A DNA stretch of 64,000 nt. Source: Alviniconcha marisindica. Its lineage: Eukaryota; Mollusca; Gastropoda; Provannidae. Shown here one piece after another: positions 45,219 through 57,364 of the stretch. The notes beneath the pieces were generated by a model, which had not been told where the DNA came from, searched no databases, and worked only from the letters and a program-made list of their open reading frames with translations. The stretch lies in contig JABMCL010003159.1 of NCBI GenBank assembly GCA_018857735.1, positions 259,501-323,500 on the forward strand. The letters are read 5' to 3'. The first letter of the stretch is position 1. Every line of letters begins with the position of its first letter. A program made the translations under genes and the position numbers.

Positions 45219-46274
45219 GTCTACAGTCTGGGAAAACATCAACCTTTATCATATTCTTAACTGTCTGATGGTTATGATTGATCAGATTTTATCTGATATA
45301 TGAATACGACAGTGCTGTGCCTTCAATGAAACGCAGCTGGCTGCCAAACACGAAGAAGATGCTGTGTAAGAAATGACAAAAAGAAAACCTAACGACATAA
45401 GTTTATAATCAGTACATATTATTCCAGCAAATAGCATTACACTGAGTGACAAATGCTTGTAGCCAAACCAGAAACAGAATGTGTAATTTCTCACAGTGCT
45501 TTTTTTAATGCAGATCTCAGAAACTTTTTTTTCCTGCTAACCATCTTAGAGTGGAAGCAGTTCCAACAGTGGCACATCATATCCCTCTCACCTGTGGCAT
45601 TTATGGATGGCCTTGGCAGTGGCATTTATTGCTACTAGCCAACTGTTGTCTGACCTCCAAGAATTGTCAGCATGCAGTTTCAAATTATTTTAAAGAAGTT
45701 TTAACTGAAGGAACCCAAACAATCATGTGCAAATATGCACAAGTTCACAAGACCAAAACACTCTACTATGTGAGCTGGGCCCAGTATTTGAACTTAGAAT
45801 CTTTGTGCAGTTCTTTTTATTGCAGTTTCTTGTGATCATTGTGCATGCTTATCCACATGCACAGTGACCACAAGAAACTGAGACTGAATTTGCATGTAAT
45901 TATACAGCCACCATGCTGTTTACATATGTATACCACACTGCAGGTCGATCTTCAATTCCTGCAGTCAAGCTGTCCACTTATTTGACTTTGAGTATGGCGT
46001 GCAGAACACACACCCACACGCACACACCCACGCACACTTACATACACATTAATAAATTTTCAACTACCCAAACTGAGGCTAATCCAGTAGTATCAAAGGA
46101 ACTGGGGAAAACTCATACCGGCAAGTAAAGAAAATGGCTTGAGCTCCTGTCTGAGCAGTGACTGATCAGTGCCACAGTGGGAGATTCTGCTACTGATGTT
46201 GGAATAGAATCGTGATGTTCCTAGGGGAAAAAATGTACTTCAGTATATTTTGTTCTCGCTAGGAGAACAGGCCA

Positions 46275-46455
46275 AAATTTGAGTGGTCTGATTATTATTA
46301 ATTTTTTTAAATTTTGAAATTAGTCGTTAACTCCGCATGATACACTTGTTGACACCCATTACAAAATTTGAGTGACCTGATTTTTTTACATTTTATTTCA
46401 AATTAGTCGTTAACTCCGCACGATACATTTGTTGTCACTCATTACAATCGATCAA
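46275..46455. repeat. Tandem duplication of ~92 bp near PH-gene promoter
   Basis: ACAAAATTTGAGTG, AAATTAGTCGTTAACTCCGC and TTGTTGWCACYCATTACAA occur twice. It lies upstream of the candidate 5'UTR exon. Confidence 0.75.
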
Positions 46456-46979
46456 GAATTTCTCGTACTTGTTATTTGAGGGGTTTTGTCTTGTTTAATT
46501 TTTTAAGTTAACAAAGCCTAGAAGTAATACAGAAAAGCGAAAACGAAAGGAGTGTTGTCTTTTCATGGGTGAATAGAATCGTCTCCCATGCGTACAAGAA
46601 TGTAGCTTCCGGTTTTATGTTTTCGGACACCAGCTACACCGTCTGCTAGATTGTTCCAAACATTTTACCATAAATCAAACAATTTAGCTCCACTAAGACA
46701 GTTTAGCTAGTGTTACAACTTACAACCATAACTTGGGCCTGTGTAGTTCTGAAGTGTAAAACACTGAATAAGGTGTGGTTGTGATGGTTCGGGGTTTCGC
46801 AATAGACGAAGCGTGACCAGTTACCAAAGGTAAAGTAGAACTGTGGTCGAGTCATGCAGGAAGGTATTTCGAAGAGGATGCTGTAAATAGAACACGTACT
46901 CGTGTGTAAAAAAACAACAACAAAAAACGATCTAAGTGTAGCATTTCCACCAAAATAGTTTTGAAGAGTCGGCGTCTGT

Positions 46980-47013
46980 GGCAACTGACGTACGGTCAAC
47001 GAAAACTGTTAAA
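46980..47013 (+). other. Possible 5'UTR exon end of the PH-domain gene
   Basis: A strong donor (AAA|GTAAGT) sits at 47013/47014 downstream of a stretch with more CpG than its surroundings (about 46310-46990). The first coding exon of the PH gene starts right at an acceptor, so a noncoding exon is needed upstream and this is the best candidate seen. The start of the exon cannot be fixed. Confidence 0.3.
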
Positions 47014-47330
47014 GTAAGTTGTCTATCCATCAGTCCATGGGACATACAGTATGATTCTTGGTCTTGATGTTGATGAAGTTCATCATGTTAGATAGTGTAG
47101 ACATTACGTTTGGAAAACATTTGGCTTCTGGCAGTTTACTGAAGTGAAACGCACGTTGGTTGATCAATAGAGTAGCTGTTGTGCAAGCATTATAATGCTG
47201 GAACGTTTGTAGTTCTTAAATCGTACGACCTGCACATGGACCATCTTAGATGTATAATTCACAAATTCATCTTCTTTTTCACAGCCATGTCTATCCCCCC
47301 TCCTGCCAATCCATAAGTTAATGTGTGTTG

Positions 47331-47354
47331 TTGTGTGTGTGTGTGTGTGTGTGT

Positions 47355-47405
<51 letters not shown>
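47331..47405. repeat. (TG)n microsatellite
   Basis: Simple repeat in the first PH-gene intron. Confidence 0.95.
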
Positions 47406-47406
<1 letters not shown>

Positions 47407-48084
47407 TTGTTGCTAGATTATTATTAACAGCGAATTTGGTATGTTGCACCTCCTCTCTTCTTCCATTAATGACCATCAGCCACAAAGCTGGCCATTACTG
47501 TCATTTTAGGGTACTGCACAGCACTGATAGTAATACAGGCAGGAAGGGGAAAATTGGAATTTATTGGGAAAACCAATCTGGCCAGTGCTGAAAGGACATT
47601 GGCCATTGCACTGTGTGCCTGGCAAACTATCCTAGTCACACACAGTTCTGTCATCATTACTTTTTGATATATAATATATGGATGTACAATATTTTAGTGA
47701 GCCACAAGATAAAGTACACTGTTGGTAGCAAGTACCTTGATAATTGATCTCTTGCTGCTCCCTGCCTGACAGATGAGCTTTAAGTTTAACCAGTCAGCAC
47801 CAGCATACAAACATACCACCTTAGACAATCCTGCAGGCTGCTCAAGTACCAAAGTCTATCAATGTAATGTAAACAAAGCACATGCCCATGCTGTTTTCAT
47901 GAACAATGATCAAGCACCTTGGGTCTGTGTAGTTTGCAGTGCGAATTTGAACACGCATTGTGTTGTATTGTTGTAGTTTACTTAAGTCTTAGTCACTTAG
48001 TGAGTTCTGCAGTTTTATTTAATGAGATGGTTAGTCTAGCTCGGTAGTTTGGTGAAAAGATGCAAAGATGGCAGAAACAGTTCA

Positions 48085-48086
<2 letters not shown>

Positions 48087-48129
<43 letters not shown>

Positions 48130-48192
48130 ACGTGCATGCATGTGTACATGTGTGTGTGTGTGTGTGTGTACATGTGTGTGTGTGTGTGTGCC
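48087..48192. repeat. (TG)n microsatellite
   Basis: Simple repeat about 90 bases before the first PH coding exon. Confidence 0.95.
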
Positions 48193-48280
48193 ATCCATGT
48201 ATAATGTGTGCGTATACATTTTGTTAAACAATGTTTCTTTCACATTTCTCATTGTGTACTTTTTCTTTTCTTTTTTTCAG

Positions 48281-51263
48281 ATGACTCAAGTCAAGTCTGG
48301 TTCCCTAAGAAAACACAGCAGTAAGTGCACAGTTTAGCAGGAACAGACTATGCTTCTGCATAAATCATTAACTGCATAACGTTTTTGTATGATATATAAA
48401 TTATGTATTTATAATCTCTCTCTCCCCCTCCCTCTTATCCCCACCCCCCCTCCCCACGCCACCTCCCGTTTGTTCACCCCCCGCCTCCACCCCACAATGT
48501 TTTGTGTGTTGATGCATCAGCTGTGCCATTTTATTGCAAAGGACTTCTTTTCATTCTTTGACAGTATCCAGATTCATTATACTATATATTATGTGATGCA
48601 TTTTTTTGGCACTAACCGCTTTTGACAAATGCCGCTTGTCAATGAGATGAAGACAGAAACGCAGACAAAAGCAGCCAGATGAGCCAGTCTTAATTTAAAA
48701 CATTCTTCCAGGCTTTGCCTGATGAGGTAATTCATCATATTTAAATGGTAATGATTTTGATTCCACAGAGAGTATTTTGTCTGGAGGATGGAACAGGGTG
48801 TGGGTGATCCTCTACAAGGACACCAACCTGGTTGTCTACAAAAAGCAAAGCGACTCCTCTCCTATGGGCACAATCAACCTCTTTGTAAGTATCTGTTATC
48901 CTTCCATTTTTTACACCATTAGGCAAGGTGGCTACCCTTGATGTAAGTATCAGTGCCTTTTTACATTGTTAGGCAAGGTGGTGACTAGCTACTCTTGTTG
49001 TCAGTTTCTCTGCCTTTTTTGCGTTTTAGGCAAGGTGGTGACTGGCTATTCTTGTTGCAAATAGCTGTGCATTTTTTACATTGTTAGGCAAGGGTTAGGC
49101 AAGGTGGTGACTACTGCTCTTGTTGTAAGTATCTGTGTCTTTTTACATTGTTAGGCAAGGTGGTGACTACTGCTCTTGTTGTAAGTATCTGTGTCTTTTT
49201 ACATTGTTAGGCAAGGTGGTGACTACTGCTCTTGTTGAAGTATCTGTGTCTTTTTACATTGTTAGGCAAGGTGGTGACTACTGCTCTTGTTGTAAGTATC
49301 TGTCTTTTTACATTGTTAGGTAAGGTGGTGACTGGCTATTCTTGTTGCAAGTAGCTGTGCCTTTCTATATTGTTAGGCAAGGTGGTGACTACTGCTCTTG
49401 TTGTAAGTATCTGTGTCTTTTTACATTGTTAGGCAAGGTGGTGACTACTGCTCTTGTTGTAAGTATCTGTGTCTTTTTTATGTTGTTAGGCAAGGTGGTG
49501 ACTACTGCTCTTGTTGTAAGTATCTGTGTCTTTTTATGTTGTTAGGCAAGGTGGTGACTGGCTACTCTTGTTGCAAGTAGCTGTGCCTTTTTACATTGTT
49601 AGGCAAGGGTTAAGCAAGGTGGTGACTAGCTGCCGTCATAATGTCTGGGTCTTTCTGAACTACACCGGTAGGCAAGACAAGGCAAGGTGCACACTTCTAC
49701 TTCTAGCATCATTTTTCAGCACCTTCCTCCAAACTCAGTCAGAATTTGAGGATGTACCTCTGGTGGAGTTTACGTACCTTGTATTTACCTGCATGCCAGG
49801 TGAGAGTTGCCGGCATGCCAGGTGAGAGTTACCGTAGGTGACTCTGGTCTTTGTTGTTGTACTTGTGTGATGTCTTTTGAGTGCTAATTAATTCCCTTGT
49901 GTGTTGATTCTGCCATCTATGCTTGCCTGATACAGGAGGCGAGGAAAGGGTTTGGTACATGATCTGGCTTATCCTTAACTCCAGTTGGTCCTTTCTTACA
50001 CTGGAGGTGAGGAAAGGGTTTGGTACATTGTCTAACTTATCCTTGACTCCAGTTGGTCCTTTCTTATACAGAAGATGAGGAAAGGGTTTGGTACATTATC
50101 TAACTTATCCTTGACTCCAGTTGGTCCTTTCTTACACTGGAGGTGAGGAAAGGGTTTGTTACATTATCTAACTTATTCTTGGTCCCTTCTTACACAGGAA
50201 GTGAGGAAATGGTTTGCATATGGTCAGTACACAAATGGCATGCCTGACCGACCAAACCCACCTGCTGGGGACACAATTGGTCAAATCCTTGCCATCCCAC
50301 AGAAACCGTCCAGCAAAGCCAAGATCCACTGGTTTCTGGCCGACAGTGAACAGGACTTGCAGTTAGTACTCTATGTGTGTCTGTGGAGGTGTTTGTGTGT
50401 GGGGGTGGGTGTGTGTGGATATTTACACATGTGTACAGATGGGTGAGAGGGTGTTTGTGAGTGTATGTCTGTGTGGATGTGGGTGTGTGTTTGTAGGGGT
50501 GTTTGTGGGTGTGGATGTGAGTGTATGTGGATAGTTATGTGAGTGTGCTGGTGGGCGAGAGGGTGTTTGTGTGGATATGTGTGTGGAGGTATGGGGGTGG
50601 GTTGGTTGGAGGGGGTGGATATGTGTGATGTGTCTGTAGTGAATGAGTGTATGTGTGTGTGTGTATGTGTGTGTGTGTGTGTGATTATGTATGTGTATGT
50701 GATGTGTCAGTAGTGAGTGTTTGTGTGTCATTGGGTGTGTGCACATCACAGTCTGTGCATGGTATGTCTGTAGTGTGTTTGTGTGCAAGTTACTGTCTGT
50801 CTAGGCATCACCCAGAGCAACAGGTCAGGTGCATGATGCAGGAAAGCTTGGTTTTTCGTGCACCAGTACCAGTTGCCCTCCATTCTAAACTCACTGAGTT
50901 TGGGCTAAACTCTGTCAGCTTATAAGAATTTGTAGTCCTGGGCCTTCTCCGGATCAAATAAGACAATTTGTCCAGCATGCTGTCTCACCAACAGTTACAA
51001 ATGTTTTGTAATTTGCTATAACAGCTAGGGTGGTGTGTTGATCAGTCAGAGTTTGTTGTTGTTATTGTGTTTTTTTGTTTCAAAGAGATGTGTACTATAT
51101 CAGTTGAAATCATGCTCCAGTCTGCAGCAGCTAAAAAGCAAGCTTGTTTGAAGAGACAAAGAGATTAGAATATCCCTGCTGCACAATTTCCTTGCAGTTT
51201 TAATTAATAATAATTAAAGTATTTGCAAAGTGCAAAATCTTGTCCATAGAGACTATTCTAAGT

Positions 51264-51310
<47 letters not shown>

Positions 51311-54300
51311 ACGGACACCCGCTCACACGAGCATTCTGACCTTACAAAGCTTAATTTACACAGCTTAGAGACTTGAGATGGATGAAGACAGCAGCATGGG
51401 ACAGAAAACATGGCAGGTCTACAGTTTTGGGAAAAGAAATGTTTTTAGGTTACATTTGAATGAGTCCAGAGAGGGTTTCTGTCGGAGAGGACGGGGAAGG
51501 TCATTCCATGTAGATGGACTGAAAACAGAAACTGCAGTGAAACTCCTGTAAAAAAGAAGTGAAGGGGACCCACAGAGAAGGCAGAAGCTGGCTTGATGAT
51601 TAGAAAACGTACAAATATTTCCATTTTGAGGCCCCACATAGTGTTTCTATCAATATTCATGCATCACGAGTACTTTTTTTCACCTCAGGGTTCACTCTTC
51701 ACCACTGAAGAGCAGAAAGAGTTTGGCTCATGGTGTTTAAAGGCATCAGAGCCACACCAGGTGCCAGTCTTGTTCATGGTGCCACAGCTACAGACTGCCA
51801 GTCACACAATGGCAGCGCCCTTGGCCATGTTTTCATCACTTTCAAATGTTGATTTTGGACGGAATCATTCATGAATCAACTGAAAACCTGTGGTTGTAAT
51901 TTTTTGTTCCATTCCTATCAACAAGACCCGTGACACTTCCTCTCCTTAGGTCCCCTTTAAACACAAGCTTCAGAGTTTTGTTGTCTCAAAAGAGTCAAAT
52001 TATTCCATCAGCTGACATGCTTTGATTCATGCAGGGCAGAGAGAATCAAAGTAGTTTTGTGAATGGCTGAGTTGATAATGGGAATCTTTGGTTACTTGCA
52101 TTGTCATGGGGTTTTGTGTGCGTGTGTGTCACTGTGTGTCACTGTGTGAATATGTGCACTGGACATCATGGATAGGTGTACATATATATTGATATAGCAT
52201 GTATGTGCATTTGGCTGGGACAAATCATGGTGTCTGCATGTGTTTTGTGTGTGTGTGTGTGTGTGTGTGTGAGCGTGTGTATGTGTGGAACTTGAAACTT
52301 CTCACTGTGTGTGCATAATATAATGATCATGATAAACTCAATTGAAAGAGTGGTTCAAAACTGGAATAGATAATAGAAGGCAGAAAGGAAATTGATTTTA
52401 GAGACTGTGACCAAGAGTCAGCCTGAAACTGCAGAGAAATGTGAAGTTTGTGACTCCTGACAGCCATGTTTGACTCACATAAAGAAAGTATAAGTAAGCA
52501 TTGATCAGTGTCTGGCTGTCCAGATGGCAGTGATCAGTGTCAGGCTGTCCAGATGACAGTGATCAGTGTCAGGCTGTCCAAGTGACAGTGACAGTGATCA
52601 GTGTCTGGCTGTCCAGGTGACAGTGATCAGTGGCTGTCCAGATGGCAGTGATCATAGCAAAGAATAGCAAAGCTAGACAGTCAACAGAATTTGAAAGGCA
52701 AAAAACAACAAAAACAAACTACAAAACATCACCTGGTGTGTTTCCAAGCTGCTGATTTTATTTTTTAGCTTTCAGGTGCCAGATTCAGTTTGTTTGGTAG
52801 TTTCAGTTTGTTCGTTCGTTCGTTTGTTCGGTAGTTTCAGTTCGTTCCGTAGTGCCAGGTCATTTAGTAGCGTCTGCCACCGAAGGGTCGTGGATGGTGA
52901 CCGACGGGCTTCTTCGGGTATGGGTAGCTGGGTTGTTTGTAGCTGCCAGGGTGGCCTGAGTGACCGCTGCCTTGACGGAAGTGTTGCTGAGGGTAACCGC
53001 CGTGAGAAGGGCGGTATCCAGGGCGGTATCCGGATCCGTGATGGTCTTGATGACCTCCATGGGATGGGTATGAGTCATGGTGGCCACCATGGGAGGGGTA
53101 GCCAGAATATCTTCTGGAGGGAAAGCCGGGTGCAGCGCTGATGAGTGCTGGAAGCAGCACCATGGCAACGAGCAGCAGTGCAGCAGTTTTCATCTTGCTT
53201 TTTTTGGGGGGGTGTTGTTTTTGCTTTGGGGGCAGCTCTGGAACAATGGAAAGAAAAAAGTCTGTCACAGTCTAAAAGTGCACTGTGAGCGTGCAGTGAA
53301 TGAAAGGCCAGCCTTGCTCTGTCTCATCAACAGTAGAAATGTTTTTTCCACAACCAAACAGCACTGTAACCATATCAGTGGATATTAAAAAGTATGCTGT
53401 TGTAGTCAAGCTGCAGCCATGCGTTCAGAGTCACACGTGACCAGAGCGCAGTGGGTCTGCTCGGAAGCAGAGGGTAGTGTGATGTAGCTGCCATTGTGAA
53501 ACGCTGAGAGCTCACCTTGAGATGAGGCGCTCAGCACGTGTTCATATGAAAATGATAATGATCAAAGGATACAGTGCTACACAATGTGGCCCAGTATCAA
53601 AATTGCACGAGGAATGGGGCATGGTGCTACAGTCAATCTTGCATGGATTCATGCTGACCATGTTGCGCATCAGTCAGAGAGTAAAACTGTCACAAATATA
53701 CATGGGAAGAAAAAAGTATACAATTTATGAATTTGCAGAATAAAGGCGCTGCTATACTATGTTAGTTAGATCCGACATGTATCAGTTCTCTAGCATGTAT
53801 CAGTTGACCAGCTGATGCAAGTTACAACTGGCATGTATTAGTTTTCCAGCATGTATCCATTGTCCAGCTGATGCAAGTTATAAATTCTATATATATTCAA
53901 AGTTTTTGAGAAGGGTGGATTGCACATGAAATAGTGCTGACTACTGACAGCTGCCTTCAAGTAGCCCTGCACTGGACTGGGGCTATTTTTGTGTGTAAAA
54001 TCAGCGCAGTACCAGTGCAGTGTTGAAAGGAACCCCTATTTTGCAAGTGCAAAAGTCTGTTGATATTCCAGACATCCACAATTTAAACATAGCTTCAAAG
54101 CGACAATGACAAAGTTTGTCAAATATTGCAACACTTTTAACTAATTTAGTTATGTGACTGCAAGCTTTTGCATGTTCAGTCAGTCGGGGCACACACAACA
54201 ACAAAAACAAAACAACAATTAAAAAAAGAAAGTAGGAAAAAAAGCATTGCATGACTGAGAAGAGTGATGAAAATAAGTCAAAGATCACCTTTTGAATTAA

Positions 54301-55682
54301 AGGGGAAGAAAAAGAAAAAAAACTATATTTTTATATGGATCCACATTTTGATGATGTGAAAAAGATTGGTGAAAAATAATGCAAATGAATTACAATTCCA
54401 AGATACATATTTTAATAGTCACTACAAGTGGAAAATATATATATTCAAAGTGTAGAAATAATGAATAATGAAATTAGGTTCATGTAAGTGTCAACAATTG
54501 TTATAATAATAATTGATACTTAGCTTGTCTAACCTGTACTGGCCCTAAGCACTTACAAAAAATGATATATATATCTTGACAAAAAGATTGGCTTGGCAAA
54601 ATAATGATGAAGATTATAAAACTTCTCTGGCCACCGTCACTGTCACTGTTGATAATGTTAATAACCAAGCTAATGACAATGATAATAAACAGCACAATAA
54701 TAATCTTAACCAGTATTTCAGTAATACTGTAAAAATAAAGAGACAACACACACGATGGTGAAAATAATGACATAATGATGGTGGTAATTACATGTTTTAA
54801 TGACAGTGATACAAATCAATACCCTGAAGCTCTGTAATGTAATGTAATGACCCACCAGGATCAGATTTTTGATAACCCCTCTGCTCTTTGCTTGGCATTG
54901 TGGACCAAAAATCGGTTCGGCTCCTGAGGGGACTGATGCACCCAATAGGCTCTTTATGAAGGGGGTATCAGATTTACTCTACTTTAAGGTCTTCCAGATC
55001 TAAATATAACGCCTCAACAATTAACTACTTGCTTGTTTGTTTTTTCTCTACACTTTGACCTAAAATTAAAAGCTCTGTAATGATGTGATAGAAACCTTTT
55101 TTACTCTTAAAAAAACAAAAATTTGTCATTGTTGTCATCATAACTCTACAATCTTGCCTTACCAGCAGTACCAGTCAGAGTCCAGTACAGTAATGAAGTG
55201 ACAGTTACAAGGCAAAGGGAGCAAGAGTAGTTAGAGGCTGAATGAAGTAAGTGGTGAAAAACTTACTGTGGGTGGAGAAGAAGAATGGCAGGGTCTCAGC
55301 AGTTGGCACCTGTCTTGGTGCTCCCTACCTGGTCACTGGCTTTATATCTGCTTTCTCCTCTGCTGGAGGCCATCTGTCATTGTCACCCTTCTGGCCTCGA
55401 CAGGTCAACCTGGGTATAACTCTAACACCCCTTGACTGTAACATGTCATGCTGGTGGCTGTGCATCTGTGTGAGGTTATGTGTGGTTGTTTGTTGTGTGT
55501 GTGTGTGTGTGTGTGTGTGTATTTGTGTGTGTGTGTGGTTGTTGGATGTGTGTGTGTGTGTGTGAGTGGGTGTAAGTGTGGTAGTTTAGTGTGTGGTGTG
55601 GTAGTTTGATGTGTAGTGTGTATGTGTGCACTTATGTGTGTCTGCTCCTGTGTGGGTATGTGTGCTTCTATTAGTATGTCTC

Positions 55683-55713
<31 letters not shown>

Positions 55714-57308
55714 ACGCTTGTGTGTGTGTGTGGTGTGTGTGTGTGTGTGTGTGTGTGTGCATGCATGCATGTGCATGTGCTTTTGTGTATATGTGGGATT
55801 GTGTATATGTGCTTCCATGTGTGTGCTACGCGTATACTCTGTGTGTGTGTGTGTGTGTGCACGTGCATGCGTGCGTGTGTGTGTGTGCATGTGTATGTGT
55901 ACACTTCAGCCATTCTCTTTCACCAGTCCTGAAGCTCTCAAAATATTCAAGACAAGACACATGCACTGTTGCCAGTTTTAGCACAACTCTGTCAGCAGTG
56001 TGTCTTATTTAGCTAGGGTTGATGCTTTAAGGCTAGGCTGTCCAGTTTTTCTGTATGAGAAAATTGGCAGACATGATGCCTCTACTGCAGCTCCAGCATT
56101 ATAGTGAGGTTGATTTGCGTGCAGTTTCTCGAATTCCTCTTCCCTCCGTTTCCCAACTTGGATTTTCCTTTGACGTCATCAGTTCATCTACACCCCACCC
56201 TAACCTTCAGATAGATTTCCGCAAAGAAAACGACCGTGTGGATGTAGACATTGTCGTAACCATGTTATGTTTCTTGGCACTTTGTTGCTTCCTCATCCTG
56301 TCTGTGGACAGGTCCCATCTCGTGCATCACTTTCTGGTGTCATGGTAAATCCGGGTTAGTATCGGATGAAACCACAAGCCCTGTCTTTCCGAAAGCTAGC
56401 AAAGATATCACGTGCGTTCAGTATTTTGCCATCTCCAGCACAGTGGGGGGGAAATAGCAGGAACACTCCAAAATTGTATGCAAGTTCACATGGCTAGGGA
56501 TCAGTGGTTGTCAACTTTGAGAGAACTCTTGCTCTTGGTTACTGTTGTGAATCTACTTATTTGCCCCAACCCCCAACCCCACATAACCGTACCAGTTGAC
56601 TGGGCATAAAACATCAACTTACTTACTTACTTACCAACCCCTCCCACCCCCACACTCCTACCCCCAGCACTGTTTTTGCCCTCCCATGCAGTGTGATTCT
56701 TTTAAGTTTGTGGATCTGCGCCTGCTTGCATGCAAATTACCTACAAGAATTTAGTGTGAAACTGAACTTAACTCACATTTTCTCAAGTGGACTTTCTCCA
56801 CAGCTGTTAAATAAGTTGGATATATGTATTTAACCCTTAGTAACAGCTGTATGAATATCTTTTTTAGCCTGTGCTTTCTTGTCAGCAAGTTGATTTGTGG
56901 CTGGCGTGTTGGCATATTAGATTTGTGATGTTTTTTGTGCCTTTGTTGACCTCCGTAGAAAAGTCCTAATTTCCATAATTTGTCTACTTAAAGTGAAACC
57001 AGTTAAGACTGGGTCTCCTACATTGCACGCATAAATTAGCAGGGCAGTATCTGTCACTCCAGCTTCATCATTTGAGCTTCATCACTTCAGCTTCAAGTTT
57101 GACAAAGTGTATTTTAGGTGGTAATGGTAGGCAGTATGCAAATGAAGTTGTGATGGAGGGTCTGCTCATACATACTTGTGCTTACGTCAGGAACCACATG
57201 TTAACGTCATTCTGTGGCAGTGATGTGATGATGGATTGGCTCTGAACATTTATTCTTGGCATGTTTCTTCCTGGGTGTTGTATACTTGTGTGTGTGTGTG
57301 TGTGTGTG

Positions 57309-57364
<56 letters not shown>

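Larger units (their letters stand above)
42433..46270. other. ALPK1 3' region and intergenic DNA
   Basis: No coding exon was recognised. ALPK1 3'UTR must begin at 42433; several weak poly(A) signals follow, but none can be chosen with confidence. Microsatellites sit at 44395-44520 and 45134-45215. Confidence 0.5.

Noticed and set aside
46703..46999. 98-codon minus-strand frame upstream of the PH gene
   Set aside because: Composition is unlike a protein domain and no start context or partner exon was seen.
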